DNA from: CBDCNP01 sp965222425
GTDB lineage: Bacteria > Acidobacteriota > Vicinamibacteria > Marinacidobacterales > DATDRI01
DNA: 64,000 nucleotides
Assembly: GCA_965222425.1 (NCBI GenBank)
Contig: CBDCTW010000011.1
Coordinates: 1 to 64,000 of the forward strand
Direction of reading: 5' to 3'
The notes beneath the pieces are model-generated. The model was given only the letters and a program-made list of their open reading frames with translations, was not told the origin of the DNA and searched no databases. The first letter of the stretch is position 1; the number at the start of each line of letters is the position of its first letter. The translations under genes and the position numbers were made by a program. Of this stretch, positions 7,303 to 14,331 are shown piece by piece.

Positions 7303-7740
7303 ATGAAAAGTCTAGCCAGCGCTTTCTTGATGCTAGCTTGGATTGGTCTTCCTGCGATGACAGCTTTGGGCCATCAGAGCAAGAGTGCGACCAAGCCGGT
7401 GAAGGGTCCGGCAATCGAAGTGATACCGGAGTTGCATGACTTCGGCAAGGTCCAGCAGAACCTCACCCTCGATACCGAGTTTGAGATCCGCAACATCGGC
7501 ACCGAGGAAGTGATCATCGGACGTATCTCGACTTCCTGCGGATGCACGGCGGCGCTCACTTCCGATCAATTGGTGAAGCCAGGCGAGTCGACGACTCTCA
7601 AGGTAACGCTGGAGACGAGGCGGTACAAGGGGCTCATTACGCGCAGCGCCTCCATCGCGTCGAACGCGGTGAAGAAAATCACGACCGTCAAGGTGAAGGC
7701 GTTCGTGCTCGAAGCGACGGAGGAATCACCTAAAAGATAG
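7303..7740 (+). CDS. DUF1573 exported protein
   Basis: The 145-aa product has a signal peptide (MKSLASAFLMLAWIGLPAMTALG). A DUF1573 domain follows: IEVIPELHDFGKVQQNLTLDTEFEIRNIGTEEVIIGRISTSCGCTAALTSDQLVKPGESTTLKVTLETRRYKG. The SCGCT motif and the Ig-like beta-sandwich pattern are the family signature. Its role is unknown; these proteins are periplasmic and often lipoprotein-associated in Bacteroidetes and Acidobacteriota. GGAGGAG lies 5-11 bp before ATG 7303. The gene sat directly behind the small gene now cut by the ISL3-type element, so its original promoter may be separated from it. It runs convergent with lpxC. Confidence 0.85.
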   Translation: MKSLASAFLMLAWIGLPAMTALGHQSKSATKPVKGPAIEVIPELHDFGKVQQNLTLDTEFEIRNIGTEEVIIGRISTSCGCTAALTSDQLVKPGESTTLKVTLETRRYKGLITRSASIASNAVKKITTVKVKAFVLEATEESPKR

Positions 7741-7765
7741 GTTTTCCCCCAGGCCGGACAGGTTT

Positions 7766-8674
7766 CTAAGAGACGGGCTCGGTGACCGGAGTCTTGGCCG
7801 CGGGGACTGCCGCGGTAACCGGCTCCGGATAGCTCACTTGCTCCCAGCAATCCGGCGACTCGATGATCCGGCGCACCAGTTGCGCGTGGAGACAGTGCCC
7901 GGCGCGTACCGCGACCACGTGAGCCAGCAATGGACGGCCCAGCAAGGACAGGTCTCCCAAGAGATCGAGGATCTTGTGCCGGACGAACTCGTCGGGGAAG
8001 CGAAGCGGGTTGTTGAGCACTCCCGCCTCGCCTAGAACGACGGCGTTATCCAAGGATCCACCAAGCGCCAACCCCGCCTGCCGGAGCTGTTCCACGTCTT
8101 TGAGAAACCCAAAGGTGCGAGCCGGGGCGAGCTCGTCGACGAACGAGCTCTCGTCGATCTCGAGCGAGTGCTGTTGATGTCTCAGCAAAGGATGGTCAAA
8201 GTTGATCGTGTAGCTCACTCGCAGTGAGTCGGCTGGGTAAGCGGCGACCTGCCGACCTTCTGACTCCACGGCTATCGGACGGGTGAGCTTCAAATAGGAA
8301 CGCTCTTTCGCCAGGCTTCGAAGCCCCGCCTCGTGGATCAGATAGATGAAGGGAGCGGCACTGCCGTCCATGATGGGAACCTCGGGGGCGTCGAGCTCGA
8401 CGATGGCGTTGTCTATGCCCAGGGTAGCAAGCGCGGCGAGTAGATGCTCGACCGTCTCGATCCGTACTTCGCCCTTGGAAAGACAGGTTGCGTAACTGAG
8501 ACGGGCAAGATGTTCTGAGGTGGCGGGGATCTCGAAATGATTGCGGTCCAGCCTTTCAAAAACGATCCCCGTATCCGCCGGCGCAGGTTTTAGCGTTAGC
8601 CTTACCTTGCGACCCGAGTGGAGGCCAATCCCGACACAGCCACTTTCACGCCTTAGAGTCCTTTGAGAATGCAT
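7766..8674 (-). CDS. lpxC: UDP-3-O-acyl-N-acetylglucosamine deacetylase
   Basis: LpxC is a cytoplasmic zinc enzyme for the committed step of lipid A synthesis. Family features from the N-terminus: GIGLHSGRKVRLTLKPAPADTGIVFER, then the zinc-ligand helix VRIETVEHLLAALATLGIDNAIVEL, EVPIMDGSAAPF, and LLRHQQHSL. The C-terminal site is DNAVVL...PLRFPDEFVRHKILDLLGDLSLLG, followed by the GHCLHAQLV active-site His region. The natural start is ATG 8674 (MHSQRTLRRESG). The frame stays open upstream through the 12-bp repeats, which would add RGVC repeats, but the family has no such extension. The C-terminal PVTAAVPAAKTPVTEPVS tail is extra. Confidence 0.95.
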   Translation of the reverse strand: MHSQRTLRRESGCVGIGLHSGRKVRLTLKPAPADTGIVFERLDRNHFEIPATSEHLARLSYATCLSKGEVRIETVEHLLAALATLGIDNAIVELDAPEVPIMDGSAAPFIYLIHEAGLRSLAKERSYLKLTRPIAVESEGRQVAAYPADSLRVSYTINFDHPLLRHQQHSLEIDESSFVDELAPARTFGFLKDVEQLRQAGLALGGSLDNAVVLGEAGVLNNPLRFPDEFVRHKILDLLGDLSLLGRPLLAHVVAVRAGHCLHAQLVRRIIESPDCWEQVSYPEPVTAAVPAAKTPVTEPVS

Positions 8675-8679
8675 GAAGC

Positions 8680-8763
8680 CTCTACAAACCCCTCTACAAA
8701 CCCCTCTACAAACCCCTCTACAAACCCCTCTACAAACCCCTCTAGAAACCCCTCTAGAAACCG
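8680..8763 (-). repeat. Seven 12-bp tandem repeats overlapping the lpxC ribosome binding site
   Basis: Seven copies of a 12-bp unit lie end to end: five identical (plus strand CTCTACAAACCC, 8680-8739) and two with one or two changes (8740-8763). On the lpxC strand the unit reads GGGTTTGTAGAG, so junctions make AGAGGGG. The first repeat ends five bases before ATG 8674, where AGAGG can serve as the Shine-Dalgarno sequence. Each unit repeats this purine-rich site. Units divisible by 3 also keep any read-through frame open. Slippage could change the leader length, but the site nearest the ATG would be kept. Confidence 0.85.
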
Positions 8764-9086
8764 GTTTAAGCCCAGCAAGCATTGTGCCATGAAAGCCGTG
8801 GCATGCTCGGTGAGTAAGCGTCTGATGGCAAATGAGTTGGACCCTGCCCCGACGTGTGCTAGCCGGGGCTGTGGCACGATTGCCACAGTAACTTCGGCCG
8901 ACTGTATCATATCTGCAACAACATACTTCCCGCTTGGCGGTAACTCTGCTAACATACTCCCGTCTCCAAGCATAAGGATTAATTTCGGTTGAGAGTTGCA
9001 GGCAGGATTGCGCTCGTCACCTCTTAACGTGAACTTGAAGGCGTAACGGCGGCGCAAGCGTGGGTTTCTAGCGGAGAACGACAAGA
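8764..9086. promoter_or_regulatory. Former intergenic region between lpxC and the Yip1-like gene
   Basis: About 320 bp separate the lpxC repeats from the left end of the IS256-type element. I see no credible gene here. Before the insertion this stretch must have carried the divergent promoters and leaders of lpxC (minus strand) and the Yip1-like gene (plus strand). GCGGAG at 9071-9076 would have been the ribosome binding site of the Yip1-like gene, because the target duplication CGACAAGA (9079-9086) includes the A of its ATG. I could not pick out a convincing -35/-10 pair on either strand. Confidence 0.4.
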
Positions 9087-10486
9087 GGTCAAGTCTTAAT
9101 TTTCCTGTCAAATCTCCGTACGGTTCCCCGCGCTCGGTTAAGCTGCTGATTCCTCCGACGTGCCTTGCGGGAGAAGCTCGTTGCGAAGCTCCTCGACTTT
9201 CCTAGCGGCGAAGACATCCATCCTCACGCCGCGCCATTTGTTTGCGACGGCCAAGAGCACAGCGAACGAGAGTTTCATCGCGGCCTCCTCGGTGAAGAAG
9301 TGAGGAATGACCTTTGTGCGACGTTTGTGCTCTCCGAACGTGCGCTCAAGTAGATTCGACGTGCGAAGCCTTTTGTGATGCGCCGCAGGAAGGCGTAGCG
9401 CCTGAAGACACGCTTCGAGGGTCTCTTCCATGCACTTCATCGCGCTCGGGAATCGTTGGCGGTACCGAGCGATCACCTCCCGACCCTTCTTCAGCCCTTG
9501 CTCGTAGCTGTTCGCATGGAACGACTCAAGGATGGCCGCCTTGAGTTCGTCGCGCACTTCCTTCGGAGCCTTGCCCAGGATGTTCTCGAGGCGGTGCTTC
9601 TGGCAACGTTGCTTGAGGCTTCGAGGGAAGACCTCTGCGATCGCTTTGAGCACTCCAGGATTCCCGTCCGTCACGATGAGCAACGGCTCCCTCATTCCTC
9701 GGGCCACCATCTCCTGCAAGAACCCCTTCCAGTTCTCGTAGGATTCTCGGTTGCCGACACCGATATGAAGAAGAACTCGCGTCCCATCAGCGCGATAGCC
9801 GGTCGCAACGAGGATGGGCTCTTTCCTCTCCGCTCCTTGGTGGTAGCGCAGGTACGTGCCGTCGAGCTCGAGATACAACAGCTTCTCGTTCGAGAGATCC
9901 CGTTTTCGAAACGCCTCGAAATCCTCCGACAGACACCGTGTGACCCGGCTCACCACCGACTTCGAGACACCCGTGCCGCTCAGCACGTCCGCGAACGTCG
10001 CCTCAATGTCACGCGTCGACATCCCGTGGACGTACATCCGCGCGATCAGTTCATCGAGTTTCTCGGTCCGGCTCACGTAGGCGTCGAGAATCTTTGACTG
10101 AAACACCTTCTCTGTTTCTCGTACCTGCGGCACTTGCACCGTTACCGCTCCCTCGCCCGTGAGGACCCGATGCGACTCATACCCGTTGCGTCGTCCCTTC
10201 TCCTTCGTCGTTGCCGGAGCGTTCTCATAGTAGTTTCGACCCAACGCCTCCGTCACCTCGCGCTCCAACGCATATTGAAGCATCATCTGAGCTCCCGACC
10301 GGACGATCTCCGAGAGATTCATCTCCCCAAATACCAGTTGTTCCTCGAACTGCTTGAGCAATCGCTGACTCGGTAGTACCTTTCCCATGATGTATGGTTC
10401 TCCTTTTCTGTCCCCATGGCGGGGACGGGTTTGAGCTTGGGGAACCATACATCGTTTTTCTTTGACAGGAATCTTAAGACATCACC
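9087..10486 (-). mobile_element. Complete IS256-family insertion sequence with 8-bp target duplication
   Basis: The 1,400-bp element has terminal inverted repeats of about 26 bp, 22 positions matching. The left end runs inward from 9087 (GGTCAAGTCTTAATTTTCC...), the right end inward from 10486 (GGTGATGTCTTAAGATTCC...). Both go on to CTGTCAAA. The flanks carry an exact 8-bp direct repeat CGACAAGA at 9079-9086 and 10487-10494, the size expected for IS256. It contains one full-length transposase on the minus strand. Intact ends, an intact gene and a perfect duplication indicate a recent insertion. Confidence 0.92.
9138..10388 (-). CDS. IS256-family (mutator-type) transposase
   Basis: This is a full-length DDE transposase of 416 aa from ATG 10388 (MGKVLPSQRLLKQFEEQL). 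Seen: an N-terminal helical DNA-binding region; GMSTRDIEATFADVLSGTGVSKSVVSRVTRCL; the first Asp in LYLELDGTYLRY; the second in LLIVTDGNPGVLKAIAEVFP with the typical QRCQKHRLENIL; and the Glu region RTSNLLERTFGEHKRRTKVIPHFFTEEAAMKLSFAVLL. AGGAGA lies seven bases before the ATG. No frameshift or stop is seen, so it is probably active. A longer frame to 10448 is open but would begin in the end sequence. Confidence 0.95.
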   Translation of the reverse strand: MGKVLPSQRLLKQFEEQLVFGEMNLSEIVRSGAQMMLQYALEREVTEALGRNYYENAPATTKEKGRRNGYESHRVLTGEGAVTVQVPQVRETEKVFQSKILDAYVSRTEKLDELIARMYVHGMSTRDIEATFADVLSGTGVSKSVVSRVTRCLSEDFEAFRKRDLSNEKLLYLELDGTYLRYHQGAERKEPILVATGYRADGTRVLLHIGVGNRESYENWKGFLQEMVARGMREPLLIVTDGNPGVLKAIAEVFPRSLKQRCQKHRLENILGKAPKEVRDELKAAILESFHANSYEQGLKKGREVIARYRQRFPSAMKCMEETLEACLQALRLPAAHHKRLRTSNLLERTFGEHKRRTKVIPHFFTEEAAMKLSFAVLLAVANKWRGVRMDVFAARKVEELRNELLPQGTSEESAA

Positions 10487-10493
10487 CGACAAG

Positions 10494-11012
10494 ATGGAGT
10501 TGGGCGGCTACCTACAAAAGGGGATTCAGATCCTCCAGCTAGACACGAACACCATTCGTGACGTCTACCGAGACGAGGATGCTTTGCTGCTTGCTATCCT
10601 TTTCGTTGCACTGGCCGGTTTGGCGAGCGGAGTCGGGCAGTTCAGTTTTCGCGCCATGATTTTCGGGATCTTGCTGATGACGCTCGTGTCCTTCGTCATC
10701 GTAGGTCTCTTGCATGTTCTGGCCCGTCTATTCGGTGGGACGGCAATTTTCCTGGAGCTCTACCGGCCGCTCGGCGCCGCGGCCTCGGTTCATTGGGTGT
10801 TGGCGGTGCCTTTCATCGGCCCGGTTCTCGGTTTCCTCGCGGCGCTCTACTCGCTGGTTGTTGCCGTGATCGTGGTCGAGACGGCCGGCGATCTACCTCG
10901 TTCGAAATCGCTGGTGGTGGTGGCCCTGTTCTTCGCCTTGACCCTCTTCTTGTATTTGGTTTTCTTCGCGGTGATCGGGTCCTTAGCGCTCCTGAGATGG
11001 TTCGCCTCGTGA
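10494..11012 (+). CDS. Yip1-family-like integral membrane protein, leader cut off by the insertion
   Basis: The 172-aa product from ATG 10494 (MELGGYLQKGIQILQLDTNTIRDVYRDEDALLLAILFVALAGLASG) has about five hydrophobic segments in the YIP1 pattern. One contains the FGGTAIFLELYRPLGAAASVHWVLAVPFIGPVLGFLAALYSLVVAVIVVETAGD part that is conserved in bacterial YIP1-domain proteins. The function is unknown. The A of the start codon is the last base of the IS256 target duplication, so promoter, leader and ribosome binding site now lie 1.4 kb away beyond the element. Only outward transcription from the element could express it. The body of the gene is intact. Confidence 0.7.
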   Translation: MELGGYLQKGIQILQLDTNTIRDVYRDEDALLLAILFVALAGLASGVGQFSFRAMIFGILLMTLVSFVIVGLLHVLARLFGGTAIFLELYRPLGAAASVHWVLAVPFIGPVLGFLAALYSLVVAVIVVETAGDLPRSKSLVVVALFFALTLFLYLVFFAVIGSLALLRWFAS

Positions 11013-11197
11013 TGGCTCAGGGAAGGAATGAGTTCGCCTTCTTCCTGAGCTCGAGACTGGGGGAGACGGAGCGGGCCATAGAGTTGCTTCACGACGCACA
11101 GGAGCAGGGTCTAATCCATCCGGGCTGGAAGCACTTTTGTAGGAATTTCTCGAACAGTACGAGGCGGACGAGCGGCGGGCTTCGGGAGATGTATTGA
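11012..11197 (+). CDS. Small ORF coupled to the Yip1-like gene, possibly frameshifted
   Basis: ATG 11012 overlaps the stop of the Yip1-like gene as TGATG, an arrangement typical of translational coupling. The 61-aa product begins MAQGRNEFAFFLSSRLGETERAIELLHDAQEQGLIHPG, a helical, plausible protein. Its last third (WKHFCRNFSNSTRRTSGG) looks less so. In another frame the same stretch reads EFLEQYEADERRASGDVLNP after a TAG, so a small frameshift near 11130 is possible. I recognise no family. It is weakly supported. Confidence 0.3.
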   Translation: MAQGRNEFAFFLSSRLGETERAIELLHDAQEQGLIHPGWKHFCRNFSNSTRRTSGGLREMY

Positions 11198-11229
11198 ATC
11201 CCACCAACATTTGTCGTCGTCGCGTCGAA

Positions 11230-12381
11230 CTAAGGAAGAAATCGGTTCGCCTTCTTCAACTTCCGCGGAAGGTATTCCTCTAGTACGTAGTTTAACCCCC
11301 ACTTCGCCAGAGCTTGCTGTTCGGCGCGCACACCCATCTTTAATAGCTGGGTGATGGCCTGCGTCCAGGCCGGCTGGCTCTTGAAGAAGGGATCGTTCTT
11401 GAGGGCGTCCTTGGCACGCTTGATGTCGACGTCTTTGAGCGGGTGGGTCGGGAGCTTGTAGTCCCGAATATCCTGAGGCGTCACTCCTAGGTAGCGGGCG
11501 TTGGGGACACAGAAGAACTGATTGATGTGGGCGGCGTTTCCGGAGCCCACCTTGAGCGTGCGGTAGATGTTCGAGATGCCGTACGGATCGCAATCGACGA
11601 AGGCGTACACCGGAATCTTCACTTCTTCGGAGAGCTTGCGGATGAAACGGCGGGTGGCGCGCGTCGGCACCCCTCCCATCGAAACCAGAATGCATTTGGC
11701 CTTCTGCCAGAACTTGTGGCTCTGCAGTCTTTGAAACATGCCACCCGTCTCGATGGCGAGGACGAACTTGGCATTGGTCTCGAACGATAGATGTTCCACA
11801 GAGCTCGGGATCGAATATGCGCCGGAGCCGAAACGCGTGCAATCGATCCGCTCGACCGCGCCCGTCTCGATATCGGGGTCGTAGACGATGAGCTGACCGG
11901 CGACGGCGCCGCCATGCTCGTCAGGAGTGAACCGCAGCTGCTCCCGACTCACCTTGTACATCGAGAACATCGCCTCGATGTCGTCCATGACCGTATCGGA
12001 CTCGGTTTGCTCCTGAAAGCCGGCGTCGCCCCAGTTCTTGGATTGGTAGTAGGCGTCTCGTTTGGTAGCGAAGTCGTTGGTCTCGATGAGGTCTTTGGAG
12101 AGAGACATCATACGGAGCGTCTGGGCGAACGTCTTGACGGTGGACACGGTGAGCGTCCGCACCTTCTTCTGTTTTCCGATCTCTAGGTAGCCGCTCTTCT
12201 TGGAATAGCTCACGTTTGAGAGCGAGCGGACGGGGAACTTGAGATCCGGTTTGCCTCGCCGAAGGATTTTTTGATTCGTCTCATCCGCCGTTTTGGTGAT
12301 GAGCTTGAGCGTATGCTGATCGAGCCGCTTGTTCTTCCGCTTGACCTCGGCGACGTAGCGTTTGGCCTGGGTGGCTCTCAT
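11230..12381 (-). CDS. top6A: DNA topoisomerase VI subunit A (Spo11-like)
   Basis: The A subunit of type IIB topoisomerase cuts both DNA strands through a tyrosine link. Seen in the 383-aa protein: a winged-helix catalytic domain with R108-D-A-Y-Y112, where the conserved motif RDxYY holds the nucleophilic Tyr. The Toprim domain has FVLAIETGGMFQRL (Glu211) and VYAFVDCDPYGISNIYRTLKVGS (Asp263, Asp265), which bind metal. Its ATG overlaps the end of subunit B by 4 bp (ATGA), so the two are translated together. Topoisomerase VI is standard in archaea and plants but patchy in bacteria, where replication already has gyrase and topo IV. Confidence 0.93.
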   Translation of the reverse strand: MRATQAKRYVAEVKRKNKRLDQHTLKLITKTADETNQKILRRGKPDLKFPVRSLSNVSYSKKSGYLEIGKQKKVRTLTVSTVKTFAQTLRMMSLSKDLIETNDFATKRDAYYQSKNWGDAGFQEQTESDTVMDDIEAMFSMYKVSREQLRFTPDEHGGAVAGQLIVYDPDIETGAVERIDCTRFGSGAYSIPSSVEHLSFETNAKFVLAIETGGMFQRLQSHKFWQKAKCILVSMGGVPTRATRRFIRKLSEEVKIPVYAFVDCDPYGISNIYRTLKVGSGNAAHINQFFCVPNARYLGVTPQDIRDYKLPTHPLKDVDIKRAKDALKNDPFFKSQPAWTQAITQLLKMGVRAEQQALAKWGLNYVLEEYLPRKLKKANRFLP

Positions 12382-14189
12382 AACTTGCGACTCCTCTCTA
12401 GCGTGTCGGTGAGCACCTTGACCGTTTTGTCCCGTTGTCTGTCGGTCAAGGCGAGAATATCCTGCAGCGCGATTCCTATTTGCGGGATGTACTTTTGGAT
12501 GTACGCCAGCTTCTTGGTCTCTGCCGCTTCTCGTTTTCGCCGCCGGATGTGAGCACCCAGCTTCCTTCCCACCTCCTGTAGACCCAGACGTAGCTCTTTG
12601 AGTATCTCCGGGTAGTGCGCGATCGCCTCCTTGCTCTCAGAAGTGAAGGGCACCCAGACCGAGGCGATGTGAACGAACAGAACCATGGGTCCTGTCGGGA
12701 CGGCGCTCCGCGACTGCTGGAGCCCGTAGTTCCTCCAATCGGTACCTATGACCGCCTTGCTGATGGCGCAGGCCGAGGCCTGGTATTGGAGCGGCACCCG
12801 ATTCGCAACACGAAAAACATCGGCAAGCTCTTCCGCCGGCAGGGAGCCTCCGTAAGCGACCCCGACTTCCACCTGGAAGGGATTGCCGCGATAGACGCTC
12901 GGCGAGCGTGTGCTCGCTTCGTAGAAATCGGCTTCGATTCGCTTCTTCAAGCCGGAGACGATGGCTTCCTCCCCAATGGGGGCGAGGCAATTGGTGGGGG
13001 GAGCCATGATCTTCACTTCTGCGATGGCGCGAAAGATCTTCTCGACATCCACCCGCGAAAGTTTCTTGGGGCGGTTTTCCGGCCGAAGGCCCGCCTTTTC
13101 GATGATCGCGTCGGCTATCTTGGACGACACTCGGGAAAAATCCCCCATGAGAGCCCCTTTTAGGGCCCGTGAGTTGGTTTCCTTGAGCATCTTGATGAGA
13201 ACACCCAGCTCGACGCCGTAGGGATGAGGCTGGATGGCGACTGTTTCCCGTGGATGCTCTTTGGTGGCGCGCTCGTAAACCACCACCTCACCGCCCGGCG
13301 GTGTGTACTTGATCGAAGCGTGCGGGTTGGCGATGGCGGTTTGTTCGATGTAGTCGTCGACGGAACGACGGCCTCTTTTGTATGTCGCGGCGAGCTCGAT
13401 CTCGACCCGTGTTCCGTGGTCGAGATGCCAGCTCGAGAGCTTCTCGTCCTTGACCACCTCAGGTTGGTTGTGCCGAGTGTCGATGTGCATCTCGTAATAG
13501 TGAGCCGGTTTTCTCTTGCCGGTTCGCGACCAAATGCGAACCGGTTTGCCGGTCGTGAGCTGACCGTACATGGAGGCCGCCGAGATACCGATGCCTTGCT
13601 GCCCACGGCTTTGCTTCAACGTGTGGAACTTGGATCCGTAGAGTAGCTTGGCGAAGATCTTGGGGATCTGGGCCTTGACGATGCCAGGGCCATTGTCCTG
13701 GACGGCTATTTGGAACCGGTCCTCGGCCAGAGTCACGATGTTCACCTCGAGATCGGGGAGGATGCCGGCTTCTTCACAGGCGTCGAGCGAATTGTCGACG
13801 GCTTCTTTGACGGTGGTCAGCAGCGCCTTTTGAGGATTATCGAAGCCCAGGAGGTGACGGTTCCTAGTGAAGAACTCGGATACCGAGATCTCGCGCTGCT
13901 TGGTGGCTAGAGTTTCCGCAGAAACTCGGGGTGGACTCTTGGGTTCTGCTTGCTTCGCCGGTTGCCCAGTCTCGGGTTCCGCCGCCTGAGCGACATTCTT
14001 TGGCGGAGTCACGAGCTTCAGCGACGATCGCTTTCTTCGCTCCTTGGTAGTGAGCGGCAGCTCGATCTGTTTCGACTTGCCTTTGACGACCCGCAAGGAT
14101 CGCTTGGAACCAAGCCTCTTTTTTTTGTTGGGTTTCGATCCTTTTCGCGCCCTCGGGCTCTCTTTGCGTTTTGGCTTGTGCCCTCCCAA
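12378..14189 (-). CDS. top6B: DNA topoisomerase VI subunit B (GHKL ATPase) with basic N-terminal extension
   Basis: Subunit B dimerises on ATP binding and drives strand passage. After a Lys/Arg-rich tail of about 100 residues (HKPKRKESPRARKGSKPNKKKRLGSKRSLRVVKGKSKQ...) comes the GHKL domain: EFFTRNRHLLGFDNPQKALLTTVKEAVDNSLDACEEAG, then FQIAVQDNGPGIVKAQIPKIFAKLLYGSKFHTLKQSRGQQGIGISAASMYGQLTTG. H2TH and transducer domains follow. I choose TTG 14189 because AAAGGAGG lies four bases upstream; the open frame reaches 14282, but it contains the promoter. The basic tail is longer than I expect for archaeal subunits and may bind DNA. Confidence 0.92.
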   Translation of the reverse strand: MGGHKPKRKESPRARKGSKPNKKKRLGSKRSLRVVKGKSKQIELPLTTKERRKRSSLKLVTPPKNVAQAAEPETGQPAKQAEPKSPPRVSAETLATKQREISVSEFFTRNRHLLGFDNPQKALLTTVKEAVDNSLDACEEAGILPDLEVNIVTLAEDRFQIAVQDNGPGIVKAQIPKIFAKLLYGSKFHTLKQSRGQQGIGISAASMYGQLTTGKPVRIWSRTGKRKPAHYYEMHIDTRHNQPEVVKDEKLSSWHLDHGTRVEIELAATYKRGRRSVDDYIEQTAIANPHASIKYTPPGGEVVVYERATKEHPRETVAIQPHPYGVELGVLIKMLKETNSRALKGALMGDFSRVSSKIADAIIEKAGLRPENRPKKLSRVDVEKIFRAIAEVKIMAPPTNCLAPIGEEAIVSGLKKRIEADFYEASTRSPSVYRGNPFQVEVGVAYGGSLPAEELADVFRVANRVPLQYQASACAISKAVIGTDWRNYGLQQSRSAVPTGPMVLFVHIASVWVPFTSESKEAIAHYPEILKELRLGLQEVGRKLGAHIRRRKREAAETKKLAYIQKYIPQIGIALQDILALTDRQRDKTVKVLTDTLERSRKL

Positions 14190-14262
14190 TGTGCCTCCTT
14201 TGAGATTCACTTCGCGGGGAGATGAAACGCGACCCTTGAGTAAACGTGAATGTGAAAGAGTC

Positions 14263-14292
14263 ATTATAGAGTAAAACCGCAACGCGTGACAG
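14263..14292 (-). promoter_or_regulatory. Promoter of the topoisomerase VI operon
   Basis: On the minus strand a perfect -10 TATAAT (plus 14263-14268) is preceded by an 18-bp spacer and CTGTCA (plus 14287-14292, four of six bases of TTGACA). It lies 74 bp before the preferred TTG start at 14189. It also overlaps ATG and TTG codons further up, which argues against those being the start. The assignment is by eye. Confidence 0.55.
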
Positions 14293-14331
14293 CGTTTTGA
14301 CCGGTCGGGAGTCGATTGCTACCCTTGGAGC

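Noticed and set aside
8680..8763. CRISPR-like or telomere-like array
   Set aside because: Units of 12 bp abut without spacers and no cas gene is near.
8663..9111. Repetitive open frames on both strands across the 12-bp repeats (TNPS and EGFV repeats)
   Set aside because: A 12-bp unit without stops keeps all frames open; they overlap the lpxC start and show no family resemblance.
14297..14325. Promoter TTGACC-N17-TACCCT before the AsmA-like gene
   Set aside because: The -10 matches only three of six bases and would place the start of transcription after the ribosome binding site.
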